64,000 nt of DNA from Hymenobacter translucens (GTDB lineage: Bacteria; Bacteroidota; Bacteroidia; Cytophagales; Hymenobacteraceae). Below, piece by piece: positions 16,557 to 25,550 of this stretch. The stretch spans positions 186,001 to 250,000 of the forward strand of contig NZ_JAJERB010000005.1 in assembly GCF_020685205.1 (NCBI RefSeq), written 5' to 3'. The position numbers and the translations under genes were made by a program. The notes under the pieces were generated by a model that did no database searches, was not told the origin of the DNA, and was given only the letters and a program-made list of their open reading frames with translations. Numbering within the stretch: position 1 is the first letter of the stretch; every line of letters begins with the position of its first letter.

Positions 16557-17627
16557 ATGACTCCTGCTGAACTCCACCGCTACAGCCGCCACCTGCTGCT
16601 GCCTGAAATCGGGCTGGCGGGGCAGCAACAGCTGAAAGCGGGCCGGGTGCTGGTGGTGGGCTGCGGGGGACTGGGCTGCCCGGTCCTCCAGTACCTGGCC
16701 GCGGCCGGCGTGGGCACCCTGGGGCTGCTCGACTTTGATACCGTGGACGAAACCAACCTGCAGCGCCAGATCCTCTACGGCACTGCCGATGTAGGCCGGC
16801 CCAAGGCCGTGGCCGCCGCCGAAAAGCTCCGGGCCCAAAACCCGTATATCGACGTGCAGCCCCTGCAGATGCGGCTTTCGGCCACCAATGCCCTGGAGCT
16901 GTTCGAAGCCTATGATGTCGTGGTGGATTGCTCGGACAACTTCGCCACCCGCTACCTCGTCAACGACGCCTGCGTGCTGCTGGGCAAGCCCCTGGTATTC
17001 GGGGCCATCTTCAAGTTTGAGGGACAGGTTTCGGTATTCAACTACCGGCAGGGGCCCACCTACCGCTGCCTCTTCCCTACCCCGCCCGCCCCCGGCGAAG
17101 CGCCGGGCTGCTCGGAAATCGGGGTGATGGGCGTACTGCCCGGCATCGTGGGCACCCTGCAGGCCAGTGAGGCCATCAAGCTGCTGACCGGGGCCGGAGA
17201 AGTGCTCAGCGGCCGACTGCTTTTGTTTGATGCCCTGCTGATGCGGTTCCAGACCCTGCGCTTTAAGGTTAATCCCGCCCATCAGCAGCTGCCGGGCCTG
17301 ATTGACTACCCCGCTTTCTGCGGGGAGACGCCGACGTCGGATGCCGTGCCGGAAATGGATGCCGCCGAGCTGAAGCGCCGCCGGCAAGCCCCCGAGCCCC
17401 TGCTGCTGCTCGACGTGCGGGAGCCGCACGAGCACGCCGCTCGCCACATCGGCGGCCGTTTGATTCCGCTGGCCAAGCTGCCGGACGCATTGGAAACCCT
17501 CGACCCGACCATTCCCATTGTGGTGCATTGCGCCAGCGGCCGGCGCAGCCAGCAGGCCGCCCGCCTGCTGCTCGACCACGGCTTTCGGCAGGTTTGGTTT
17601 CTCCGCAACGGCCTGCAGGATTTTTAG
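16557..17627 (+). CDS. MoeB/ThiF-type adenylyltransferase with C-terminal rhodanese domain
   Basis: A 356-residue E1-like enzyme. The N-terminal ~245 residues form the ThiF domain: ATP loop VLVVGCGGLGCPVLQYLA, then the DFDTVDETNLQRQ segment with the adenylating residues, and DCSDNFATRYLVND. The C-terminal ~100 residues are rhodanese, from LLLLDVREPHEHA to the active-site loop VHCASGRRSQ (Cys near residue 323). The enzyme would adenylate, and supply sulfur to, the C-terminal Gly-Gly of MoaD- or ThiS-like carriers. The zinc cysteines of E. coli MoeB are missing: the first pair reads TYRC and the second site reads NPAHQQL. No other molybdopterin or thiamin genes are adjacent. Confidence 0.92.
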   Translation: MTPAELHRYSRHLLLPEIGLAGQQQLKAGRVLVVGCGGLGCPVLQYLAAAGVGTLGLLDFDTVDETNLQRQILYGTADVGRPKAVAAAEKLRAQNPYIDVQPLQMRLSATNALELFEAYDVVVDCSDNFATRYLVNDACVLLGKPLVFGAIFKFEGQVSVFNYRQGPTYRCLFPTPPAPGEAPGCSEIGVMGVLPGIVGTLQASEAIKLLTGAGEVLSGRLLLFDALLMRFQTLRFKVNPAHQQLPGLIDYPAFCGETPTSDAVPEMDAAELKRRRQAPEPLLLLDVREPHEHAARHIGGRLIPLAKLPDALETLDPTIPIVVHCASGRRSQQAARLLLDHGFRQVWFLRNGLQDF

Positions 17628-17655
17628 AAGCCCACAGTTTATAGCTTGCAGCTCC

Positions 17656-19110
17656 TCAAAAAAACCGCAGCAGCAGGTCAATCATTTTGCGCACCCGGGG
17701 CGTGTAAGGCGGGTACAGCATCTTCACCGACGTGGGGCCGACCCGCTGCTGCAGCACGCTTTTCAGGTTCGAGAACGTATCGAAGCCGTAGCGGCCATGG
17801 CAGCGGCCCATGCCGCTGTTGCCCAGCCCCCCGAAGGGCAGGTCAGGATGCATCAGGTGCACGATGGTGTCGTTGACCGACACGCCGCCGGCGGGAGCAT
17901 GGCTGAGCACGTAGCGGCGGTTTTCCCGGCTCTGGCTGAACAGGTACAGAGCCAGGGGACGGGGGCGGGCGTTGATAAAGTCCACGGCTTCCATCAGGGT
18001 GCGGTAGGTGCGCAGCGGCAGGATCGGACCGAATATTTCCTCCTGCCACAAGCCCGCGTCTTCCGGCACGTTGGAAATCAGCGTGGGCTCGATAAAGCAC
18101 TCCGACTGATCGACAATGCCACCCATTTCCAGGGTTCCGCCCGTCCGCTGCCCTTCTTCAAGCAAATGACTCAGGCGCCGGAAGTGGTGGCCGTTCACGA
18201 TGCGGGCGTAGGAGTCCGACTGCTGCACGCCCCGGCCATCGGCGTCGTGCAGGCGGCGGGTGGCCTGGCGGATTTCCTCTACCAGGGCATTACGCACCGA
18301 CTCGTGCACCAGCAGGTAGTCGGGAGCCACGCAGGTCTGGCCGGCGTTCAGAAACTTGCCCCACACGATTTTCTCGGCCGCGTCGCGCAGGCTGGCGGTT
18401 TCATCTACCAGCACCGGCGACTTGCCCCCCAGCTCCAGCGTAACGGCAGTGAGGTGCTCGGCTGCGGCCCGCATCACGATTTTGCCGACCTGGGGGCTGC
18501 CGGTAAAGAAGATGTGGTCGAACGGCAGCTGAAGCAAAGCCGTCGACACGTCCCGGTCGCCCTCGCACACCACGACTTCGCTCGGATCAAATACCTCGGC
18601 TACCATTTCCCGGAGCAGGGCGCTGGTGTGGGGCGTCATCTCGGAGGGCTTGAGCATGCAGCAGTTGCCGGCGGCCAGGGCTGAGATGAGCGGGTCGAGA
18701 GCCAGGTAGAACGGGTAGTTCCAGGGGGCAATAATCAGGACCACGCCCTTGGGCTCGGGCTGCACCCACGCCCGGGTGCCGAGCAGAGGCAGCGGGGTGC
18801 CCACCTTGCGCGGGCTCATCCACTCCCGCAGGTGCTGCAGCGTGTGCCGGAGCTCAAGCTGGCTCACGTAGATTTCCGACAACGCCGCTTCCTCGGCGGG
18901 CTTGCGGAAGTCGGCGTACAGGGCCTGCTCGATGCGGCGGCGGTTCTGGGTAAGCCAGCGGCCCAGCTCTTCCAGACGGGCCGCCCGCTCTGCGGCTGAC
19001 TCCCGCCGCAGAGCTTCGCTACGGCCCTTCAGCCGCGCAAACAGGTTGGGCAACGTGGTCAGGTCGGCGTTGGGAGCCAGGGCGGGCGAAGAAGCGACGA
19101 TGGTGGACAT
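17656..19110 (-). CDS. Aldehyde dehydrogenase, class 3-like
   Basis: A 484-residue NAD(P)-dependent aldehyde dehydrogenase. The visible landmarks are IIAPWNYPFYLALDPLI and the cofactor loop FFTGSPQVGK, the general-base Glu in TLELGGKSPVLV, the nucleophile Cys in NAGQTCVAPDYLL, and the EEIFGPILPLR and GGLGNSGMGRCHGRYGFDTF C-terminal motifs. Length and motifs match the class 3/fatty aldehyde type (AlkH, YwdH). The ATG at 19110 is preferred to the start at 19206, which would add 32 residues of non-family sequence. It converges on the ThiF-rhodanese gene with 28 bases between stops. Confidence 0.95.
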   Translation of the reverse strand: MSTIVASSPALAPNADLTTLPNLFARLKGRSEALRRESAAERAARLEELGRWLTQNRRRIEQALYADFRKPAEEAALSEIYVSQLELRHTLQHLREWMSPRKVGTPLPLLGTRAWVQPEPKGVVLIIAPWNYPFYLALDPLISALAAGNCCMLKPSEMTPHTSALLREMVAEVFDPSEVVVCEGDRDVSTALLQLPFDHIFFTGSPQVGKIVMRAAAEHLTAVTLELGGKSPVLVDETASLRDAAEKIVWGKFLNAGQTCVAPDYLLVHESVRNALVEEIRQATRRLHDADGRGVQQSDSYARIVNGHHFRRLSHLLEEGQRTGGTLEMGGIVDQSECFIEPTLISNVPEDAGLWQEEIFGPILPLRTYRTLMEAVDFINARPRPLALYLFSQSRENRRYVLSHAPAGGVSVNDTIVHLMHPDLPFGGLGNSGMGRCHGRYGFDTFSNLKSVLQQRVGPTSVKMLYPPYTPRVRKMIDLLLRFF

Positions 19111-19354
19111 GGCGGGCAGGTAAGCAGAACAGGAAGCTGCTGAAGGTAGGCAGGAAACCGGCAACCTGAAACAGTTCCGCTTACAGCGGGGTTTGGCTGC
19201 CGTCACAAAAAAGCGTCTGTACTGCTCTTAAGGCAAGCTTTGGCTCGGGTTCAGGCAACTATTACGGCCGGCAGGGTGCTCGGCGAACCCGTAAGCCGTA
19301 CCTTTGCGGCCCGAAAACGATTTGCTGCTCATGTTTTTACCAAGTACCCGGCTT

Positions 19355-19651
19355 ATGATTCGCCGGCAGGTTCTGTTGGCTTTCCTGCTCCTGCTTCTGG
19401 GCCCGGCAGCCACCGCCCGGCAGCTGACCGCCGATTCGCTGGCTTTTCGTGCCAGCCGCCAGCCGCGGGTTGCCACAGGTTCCCGGACCAGCCCGCCGGC
19501 CCCGAGTCACTGGCTGCTCGGCATTCCCCGCACGCTGGTTGGGGCACCCGTTTCCAAACCGCTTCGGCCCCGGCCCTGGTACTGGCAGGTGCGGTTTTCA
19601 CCCCTGCTCAAAAGCGGGCATACCGGCCTCACACTGCGTTACCGGTGGTAA
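19355..19651 (+). CDS. Small secreted protein of unknown function
   Basis: A possible 98-residue protein with a convincing signal peptide (MIRRQVLLAFLLLLLGPAATA). The rest is Pro- and Arg-rich and ends in an amphipathic strand (SGHTGLTLRYRW) with a terminal aromatic residue, reminiscent of outer-membrane targeted strands, but too short for a barrel on its own. Alternative starts exist at 19331 (ATG). It is followed by a strong hairpin terminator at 19701-19736, which supports transcription in this direction. I do not recognise a family. Confidence 0.5.
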   Translation: MIRRQVLLAFLLLLLGPAATARQLTADSLAFRASRQPRVATGSRTSPPAPSHWLLGIPRTLVGAPVSKPLRPRPWYWQVRFSPLLKSGHTGLTLRYRW

Positions 19652-19700
19652 GGTAGTACAAGGGCTTGTTTACCCGAGCCTGAGAACGTTCAGAAAATCA

Positions 19701-19736
19701 AGAAAGCGGCCGGAGCACAAGCTCCGGCCGCTTTCT
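19701..19736. terminator. Bidirectional terminator
   Basis: A perfect 16-bp stem, 19701-19716 with 19721-19736, with a 4-base loop (acaa). It lies between convergent genes, the small secreted protein (plus) and the SDR gene (minus). Confidence 0.9.
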
Positions 19737-19787
19737 TTGCTAACAGACCTTACTGCCTTTCGCAGCGGGAATGAGCAGATACGAAAA

Positions 19788-20651
19788 TCAGGTATTCAGA
19801 ATTTCGCCGCCGTTGGGGTGCAGAGCCTGGCCCGTGATGTAGGAAGCGTCGTCGGAAGCCAGGAACACGTAGCAGGGCCCCACTTCGGAGGGCTGGCCGG
19901 GGCGCTTCATCGTGGTGTCTTTCCCAAAGGAGGCAACTTTCTCGGGCGGGAAGGAGGCCGGAATCAGAGGCGTCCAGATGGGGCCGGGGGCTACGGCATT
20001 TACCCGAATCTTTTTCTCAGCCAGCTGCTGGGCAATAGAGCGGGTGTAGGCGGTAATGGCGCCTTTCGTGGCGGTGTAGTCGACCAGCTGCTGGTTGCCG
20101 CGGTAGGCATTGATGGAGGACGTGTTGATGATAGAGTCGCCTTCCTTGAGGTGCTTCAGGGCCTCTTTGGTGACCCGGACAAAGGAAAAGAAGTTAACCT
20201 GGAACGTGTCGAGCCACTGCTGCTCAGAGATGTCGGTCACATCGGTGCTCACGAACTGCTCGGCGGCATTGTTCACCAAAATATTGAGCCCACCCAGCTC
20301 CTGCACCGTCTGGTCGACAATGGACTGGCAGTAGCCGGCGTCGCGCAGGTCGCCGGGCAGCGTAAGGCAGCGCCGGCCTTCGGCTTCCACCAGCTGCCGG
20401 GTTTCGTAGGCGTCCTGCTCTTCTTCCGGCAGGTAGGTAATAGCCACGTCGGCGCCTTCGCGGGCAAAGTGCACCGCTACGGAGCGGCCAATGCCACTGT
20501 CGCCGCCCGTGATGAGGGCCACTTTGCCCAGGAGCTTGTCGCTGCCTTTATAGCCGGCCCGGATATACTCGGGCTTCGGCGTCATTTCCTGCTCGATGCC
20601 CGGCTGCTGGTCCTGGTGCTGCGGGGGCAGGCTGGTTGGTTTGTTTTCCAT
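19788..20651 (-). CDS. SDR family oxidoreductase (general stress protein 39-like)
   Basis: A 287-residue short-chain dehydrogenase. The cofactor loop is ALITGGDSGIGRSVAVHFAR, followed by NILVNNAAEQ, the catalytic Ser in NTSSINAYRG, and YTATKGAITAYTRS holding Tyr and Lys, then the PGPIWTPLIP loop. The ~40-residue N-terminal extension rich in Gln and Pro (QHQDQQPGIEQEM) is typical of the YhdF/GSP39 subgroup induced by stress in Bacillus. The substrate is unknown. It is a single gene with a terminator at 19701-19736. Confidence 0.93.
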   Translation of the reverse strand: MENKPTSLPPQHQDQQPGIEQEMTPKPEYIRAGYKGSDKLLGKVALITGGDSGIGRSVAVHFAREGADVAITYLPEEEQDAYETRQLVEAEGRRCLTLPGDLRDAGYCQSIVDQTVQELGGLNILVNNAAEQFVSTDVTDISEQQWLDTFQVNFFSFVRVTKEALKHLKEGDSIINTSSINAYRGNQQLVDYTATKGAITAYTRSIAQQLAEKKIRVNAVAPGPIWTPLIPASFPPEKVASFGKDTTMKRPGQPSEVGPCYVFLASDDASYITGQALHPNGGEILNT

Positions 20652-20867
20652 CGTCTGGTAGGATGATAAGAGCGTGAACTCGGGCTAACGCGCGGGCCGG
20701 AACGGAAGTTATAGCCCAGCTAGCCCAGCGCAGGGCCCCGGCGGGGAAACCAAAACCACTAAAACGGGCCCAGCGGCGGCCGGTGCCGGGCAGCGTACCG
20801 CTGTTGCCCCGGGTTATGCCCTGGTCGGTAACCGAACTCAATGCCGGGAAGCCGATGTTGGGCGGTT

Positions 20868-21986
20868 ATGTCGTTTTCTCCGGCCCGGACGGGTCTGCTT
20901 GCTTTCCTGCTGCTCTTGCTGGCTGGCGCTGCGCCCCCACCGGCCGGAATTCCGCCGTTGGTGCTGAAAACCACGCCCCTGCCGTTTACGCCCAAGGAAT
21001 TCTACGTGGCCGACGTGGTGGATGAGCGGGCCGACAAAACCGCCGTGGCCCTGCTGCTTGCTCCCCCGCCCGGCCCCAAAGCACCCGTGGGGGCGCCGCG
21101 CCCCGTCGATTTTCAGGGTGGCTTTCTGCCCGCGGTACGTCAGTACGCGCGCCAGAGTCTGGCCCGCAATACCAGCCTGCGCCCGGTGGTGATCCACGTG
21201 CAGGAGCTGCGCGTCACCGAAACCCCGTCGCCCGGCGTTCCGGGGCGGGTAGATGGACGCGTAGTAGTAGCCATGCGCTTCGACTGGGAGCGGGAAGGCA
21301 ACCCCGTCCACCTGGTTGACTACCGGGCCGGGGCGCGCTACAACCGGCCGGCGGGGCAGTACGCCGCAGTGGAGCCCACCATCCGGCAGGCTCTGGCTGA
21401 GTCTCTGCGTTACCTCAACACCTGGATCAACCAGGAAGCCGGCCGCAGCGGCAAGCTGGCCACCGGCCTGCAGGTCAGCTTCCGCGACCATACCGCCAGC
21501 CCCGAAGACGAGGATACCTTATTCTATTCCCCGGCCCGGCCGCTGCGGTGGTCTGACTTTCGGGGCAGCCCCCGGGCCGGGCGGTATGCGGCCGTAGTAT
21601 ATCCCAACTTTTCCTACGAAGGCCGGCCCCGGGTTGTAAACGGGCAGGTTGTGCTGGAGCTGGTGCTTAAAACGTTCGTGGTGCGCAGCTCATCCTGGGT
21701 GGGAGCAGGCTCCGAAACGCCCTATAACCTCAACCATGAGCAGCGCCACTTCGATCTGGTAAAGCTGGTGGTGGAGCGGTTCAAGCAGCGTATCCGGGCC
21801 GGCACCCTCCCCGTGGACTACTACGCTGGCCTGCTGCAGGCGCAGTACCTGGAATCGTATCGGGAGATGAACCACCTGCAGGACCAGTACGAAACCGAAA
21901 CCGGGCACGGCACCAACGAAGCCGCGCAGGAACGGTGGAACCAGCGCATCGACGCGGAGCTGCGGCAGCGGGGCCTGAAAAAGTAA
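20868..21986 (+). CDS. Secreted DUF922-like protein with an HExxH zinc-protease motif
   Basis: A 372-residue protein with a signal peptide (residues about 1-24). The C-terminal third contains NLNHEQRHFDLVKLVVERF, in which HEQRH is an HExxH zinc-binding motif; HFDL after it is typical of the DUF922 group of predicted secreted zinc proteases. It is preceded by PLRWSDFRGSP, which also recalls that group (W-x-D-F-x-G). The first ~200 residues carry no domain that I recognise. The ATG at 20868 begins the signal peptide; an earlier in-frame ATG at 20841 is less likely. Peptidase activity is inference. Confidence 0.75.
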   Translation: MSFSPARTGLLAFLLLLLAGAAPPPAGIPPLVLKTTPLPFTPKEFYVADVVDERADKTAVALLLAPPPGPKAPVGAPRPVDFQGGFLPAVRQYARQSLARNTSLRPVVIHVQELRVTETPSPGVPGRVDGRVVVAMRFDWEREGNPVHLVDYRAGARYNRPAGQYAAVEPTIRQALAESLRYLNTWINQEAGRSGKLATGLQVSFRDHTASPEDEDTLFYSPARPLRWSDFRGSPRAGRYAAVVYPNFSYEGRPRVVNGQVVLELVLKTFVVRSSSWVGAGSETPYNLNHEQRHFDLVKLVVERFKQRIRAGTLPVDYYAGLLQAQYLESYREMNHLQDQYETETGHGTNEAAQERWNQRIDAELRQRGLKK

Positions 21987-22029
21987 GCCGCCCTTCCTGC
22001 CCCGCCCGAGGGCAGGTAGGAAAGGCGGC
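21987..22029. terminator. Imperfect hairpin between convergent genes
   Basis: The segment 21987-22003 pairs imperfectly with 22011-22029, leaving small bulges, and there is no T-run. It lies between the HExxH protein gene (plus) and the lipoprotein gene (minus), where a terminator would be expected. Confidence 0.5.
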
Positions 22030-22054
22030 CTGATCAACCGGCTTGTGGGCCGGA

Positions 22055-22672
22055 CTAGCGCTTCACTTTCCGCTCCCCGTCTTCCACCTTGATCTTGGTG
22101 TCGTCGGCGCGCTTCACTTTGTAGTCGCCGTCGGCTTCAATCTTCACCTTCGTGCCGTCGGAATACTCGATTTTCCGGTCGCCGTCGGGCTCCGTGGTAG
22201 ACTTCACGATCCGGGGCCCACGCCGCCGGCTGGCCGTGCCGCCCCCGGCACTACCCGAACTAGTCGTCGTAGTCACGGTGGTAGTGGTGGCGTCCGCATC
22301 GCCGTCGCCGCGCAGCACGGTGCTCAGCTCAGCATCGGTCTCACTGTTTACCGAGCGGATGGCTGCATAGCGTCCGGTAGTATCGGTGGTGTATTGCTGC
22401 CGGACCTGCCGCAGCCGCCGGCCCCGCTGGTAGTACACCTCTTCCACCCGGGTTACCACCACAGTGTCGGTCAGATGCATGTTGTCGGCCGTCTGCTGGG
22501 CCATTCGGCTGGCTTCGGCGCGCAGGGCAGCATCGGTCGTATCCGTTGCCAGGGCATCGTTGTCGATTACGACGGCGGTGTCGGAGTCGCCTTGCTGGTT
22601 TTTGTCTTTCGAGCAGGAGGCGCCGGCTGCCAGCAGGGCAGCGCAGGAAAGCAGGAGCAGGGAATGTTTCAT
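22055..22672 (-). CDS. Lipoprotein of unknown function with low-complexity Thr/Asp tract
   Basis: A 205-residue lipoprotein: signal MKHSLLLLSCAALLAAGASC with the lipid Cys at about 20. The middle has an RGRRLRQVRQQY segment and a low-complexity Thr/Ser/Gly tract (DADATTTTVTTTTSSGSAGG). The C-terminal 60 residues form a set of degenerate short beta repeats of the type '(K/R)-x-E-x-DG-x-x-K-(I/V)-K', for example DRKIEYSDGTKVKIEADGDY and DTKIKVEDGERKVKR. No family is recognised. Confidence 0.78.
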   Translation of the reverse strand: MKHSLLLLSCAALLAAGASCSKDKNQQGDSDTAVVIDNDALATDTTDAALRAEASRMAQQTADNMHLTDTVVVTRVEEVYYQRGRRLRQVRQQYTTDTTGRYAAIRSVNSETDAELSTVLRGDGDADATTTTVTTTTSSGSAGGGTASRRRGPRIVKSTTEPDGDRKIEYSDGTKVKIEADGDYKVKRADDTKIKVEDGERKVKR

Positions 22673-22780
22673 GGTGCTTCGGAGTAATGCGGCACCATTG
22701 ATTCGGCGCCGCAGACAATTGGGCGCTATACGGCCGGGCTTGGCAGGCGGTTGTAGCCCTGCCGCAGCCGGCTGACCAGG

Positions 22781-24028
22781 CTACTTCTTCTTTTGCTTCG
22801 GCTGCTTCTGCAGGTAGTTTTTGGCTTCCTTGTAGAGCGTCGTGTTATGCTCCGCCTTTTTTTCTACCTCCGTGTAGTAGCGCACGGCCTGAGCCGTGTT
22901 GCCCTCGTCGTCGGCCATCCGGGCCAGGTTGATGTTGGCCGACAGGTAAAACCCGCTCTTGGTGGCATCGGTGCTTTCCGAAAACACGATGCAGCGCATA
23001 AAGTAGTCTTTGGCCTTGGCCGGGTCCTTACTTGAGGTGATGGTGCCCAGGAAGAACGTGGCATACCGGCCGCTGATGCCCTCGTAGCCCGGGAACCCCC
23101 GGTTGATCTTATCCAGAATCTCCCGGCTGATCCGCTCGCACTCCACCCACTCCCCGCGCTGGTAGCACAGCAGCGCGTACAGCCGCTGGAAGTAGCCGTT
23201 GTCGGGGTAAGTGGCAGCCAGGGAGCGGGCTACCGGCAGGGCGGCGTTCAGGTTGTTTTCGTCGTTGAACAGGATGCGGGCCAGGTAGAACCTGGCCTCT
23301 ACACTGGTGTAGAAGCCATTGTCGGCCACGTTGCGCAGCTGCTGCAAACCCAGGGCGCGGTTGCCCTTCGGAAAGAACAGCAGCACCGGCCGCAGCACCT
23401 TGTAGTGCTCGGAAATCCAGACCGCGTAGTAGTTGAACAAGGCCTGCCCGTACAGAAACTCCGGGCTTAGTCCGTTGGCCTCGTTGCTTTTCTGCAGGTA
23501 GTCCAGAGCCCGGCGGGAGCTGACGGTAGCCCGGCCCCAGTTTTTGCGCTCGGCATTGAGCTGAGCGTCCCAGCCATAGGCGGCCGACAGGAAAAAGCAG
23601 GCTTCGTAGTTCTTTTTATCTTTTTTGTAAAGCTTCTCGGCCTTGATAATGGTGGTGTCCATGTACGCCAGGAAGATCTTATCGTACTGCTTGGTTTGCA
23701 GGCCGGTAGGCATAATCTTCCACCAGAAGCTCATGCCCATCAGCAGGTAGGGCAACGGGTGCTGGGGGTAGCGGCGACGCAGCGACCGGAATTGCTTCTC
23801 GGCCTTGTCGTACTTGAAGTTGTAAAGGTTGAAGATGGCACCTTCCAGCTCGGTCTGGATGTCCTTGTCCAGCAGCAGCCAGCCCTTGGTATCCACTGCC
23901 CCGGGCGCCACGTCGATGTTGCTTAAATCAACATGAATCGGGGCGGGAACGCGAACGGTATCCGGCTGCTGGGCGCGGGCCGCAAGCGGGCCGAGCACCA
24001 GCAACATCCAAAGGGCAATTCTCCACAT
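22781..24028 (-). CDS. Secreted tetratricopeptide-repeat protein
   Basis: A 415-residue protein with a signal peptide cleaved after ARAQ (about residue 20). The mature part is almost wholly alpha-helical with TPR-like pairs, for example GAIFNLYNFKYDKAEKQFR, then RRYPQHPLPYLLMGMSF, and YFQRLYALLCYQRGEWVECE, and near the end AVRYYTEVEKKAEHN, then a Lys-rich tail. Proteins of this size and layout are common in Bacteroidota and thought to act as periplasmic scaffolds. No partner is evident. It is transcribed alone on the minus strand. Confidence 0.82.
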   Translation of the reverse strand: MWRIALWMLLVLGPLAARAQQPDTVRVPAPIHVDLSNIDVAPGAVDTKGWLLLDKDIQTELEGAIFNLYNFKYDKAEKQFRSLRRRYPQHPLPYLLMGMSFWWKIMPTGLQTKQYDKIFLAYMDTTIIKAEKLYKKDKKNYEACFFLSAAYGWDAQLNAERKNWGRATVSSRRALDYLQKSNEANGLSPEFLYGQALFNYYAVWISEHYKVLRPVLLFFPKGNRALGLQQLRNVADNGFYTSVEARFYLARILFNDENNLNAALPVARSLAATYPDNGYFQRLYALLCYQRGEWVECERISREILDKINRGFPGYEGISGRYATFFLGTITSSKDPAKAKDYFMRCIVFSESTDATKSGFYLSANINLARMADDEGNTAQAVRYYTEVEKKAEHNTTLYKEAKNYLQKQPKQKKK

Positions 24029-24368
24029 AGTTCTTCTGTTAAGTCAAAGCTAAAACAAAAAGCCTGAAGGCGGGCCGGTTATGCTTTTGCCCGCTGTTGT
24101 ATTCAGACTTCTGCATAAGCCGTGAACCTGCCCAAACACCGTAACAGGGTGTTTAATTTCGCATCCTTACCCGGGAAATCTGCCCGGCCGGGAGCTACGG
24201 TTTTCTGAGAAACCTGCTTGCGCCAGGTCCGCGGAGCCGGCGGGCGTCAGTATATCCTGGTGTTCGGGTCTGTCGTTAAAGCATACAAACGGCCAGCCGG
24301 CGCGGGATAAGTCCTGCGCCGGCTGCTCTCCGCTAAACGCCTGCCCTCTGCGCCGGCCGCCTTTCTGC
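24029..24368. other. Non-coding gap between divergent genes
   Basis: A gap of 340 bases between the TPR gene (minus) and the MFS gene (plus), which should hold both promoters. I see no clear -33 TTTG/-7 TAnnTTTG pair, no long repeat and no RNA gene. Confidence 0.6.
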
Positions 24369-25517
24369 ATGACGCACGACCCTGCCCGTCCCACCGCTGC
24401 CCCGCGGGCCCGCTTGGCCATTACCTTTTTCTTTCTTGTGTCCGGGTTTGGCTTTTCAACCTGGGCATCCCGGATTCCGACCATCCAGCACCAACTGGGC
24501 CTGAATGAAGCCGAGCTGGGCGCCGTCCTGCTGGCTTTGCCCACCGGTCTGCTGCTCACGCTACCGGTAACCGGCTGGCTGCTGAGCCGCTACAGCAGCC
24601 GGCGGATTATGCTGGTGGGGGCAGTGCTTTACAACGTGGCGCTGGCTTTGCTGGGCTTCGCTGCCCACACCTGGCAGCTGGTGGCGCTGCTGTTCTGCTT
24701 CGGCTCGTCGCGCAACCTGCTCAACATTTCCATGAACGCCCAGTCGGTGGGTGTGCAGGCGCTGTATCCGCAGTCCATCATTGCCACCTTCCACGGGGTG
24801 TGGAGCGTGGCGGGCTTCGGCGCCGCCGCCCTGGGCGCCGGGCTGATTAGCGCCAATGTCAGTCCCGCTTACCATTTCCTGGGCGTGGCGCTGGCCCTCA
24901 CCGGTCTGGCGCTGGCGTTCTTTCCGGGCAGCCTGGTTTTGCCCCCGGCTCCACCCACGGCGAAAAAGGGCTTCGCCTGGCCCGACAAGCCCCTGCTCCG
25001 CTTCGGAGCGGTGGCCTTTGCCTCCATGGCCTGCGAGGGCACGATGTATGACTGGAGCGGGGTGTATTTCCAAAAGGCCGTGCACGCGCCCCAGCACCTG
25101 GTGGCGTATGGCTTTGCCGCCTATATGATTGCCATGACGGCCGGGCGCTTCACCGGCGACTGGCTGGTGGGCCGGTTTGGTATTCCGCCCATCCTGCGCG
25201 GCAGCGGCCTGCTGATGACGCTGGGCCTGGTGATATCCGTCGCCTTTCCCACTCCGCTGCTGGCCGGCCTGGGCTTTGTGCTCGTCGGGCTGGGCGTATC
25301 GTGCGTGATTCCGCTGGTGTTCAGCCTGACCGGCAAATCTACTACCCTGAGTACCGGCTCGGCCATTGCGGCCGTGTCGACGGTGGGCTACCTGGGCTTT
25401 CTGATTGTGCCGCCGGTGGTAGGCTTCGTGGCCGCGGCAGCTAATCTACGCTGGTCGTTTGCGCTGATGTCGGTGCTGGGACTGGTGGTCGTGTGGCTGG
25501 TGCCGAAGCTGAAGTAG
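24369..25517 (+). CDS. Major facilitator superfamily transporter
   Basis: A 382-residue inner-membrane transporter with about 12 hydrophobic spans, near the usual length for the family. The A-motif-like loop is seen as LLSRYSSRRIMLVGAVLY between spans 2 and 3, and a similar RFTGDWLVGRFG appears at the equivalent site in the second half. The N-terminus (FLVSGFGFSTWASRIPTIQ) resembles the YbjJ-like subgroup of unknown substrate. It ends 33 bases from the stop of the convergent pectate lyase gene. Confidence 0.92.
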   Translation: MTHDPARPTAAPRARLAITFFFLVSGFGFSTWASRIPTIQHQLGLNEAELGAVLLALPTGLLLTLPVTGWLLSRYSSRRIMLVGAVLYNVALALLGFAAHTWQLVALLFCFGSSRNLLNISMNAQSVGVQALYPQSIIATFHGVWSVAGFGAAALGAGLISANVSPAYHFLGVALALTGLALAFFPGSLVLPPAPPTAKKGFAWPDKPLLRFGAVAFASMACEGTMYDWSGVYFQKAVHAPQHLVAYGFAAYMIAMTAGRFTGDWLVGRFGIPPILRGSGLLMTLGLVISVAFPTPLLAGLGFVLVGLGVSCVIPLVFSLTGKSTTLSTGSAIAAVSTVGYLGFLIVPPVVGFVAAAANLRWSFALMSVLGLVVVWLVPKLK

Positions 25518-25550
25518 CGCCCGATTTCCGAGTACAGGCTGGTTTTCCGC

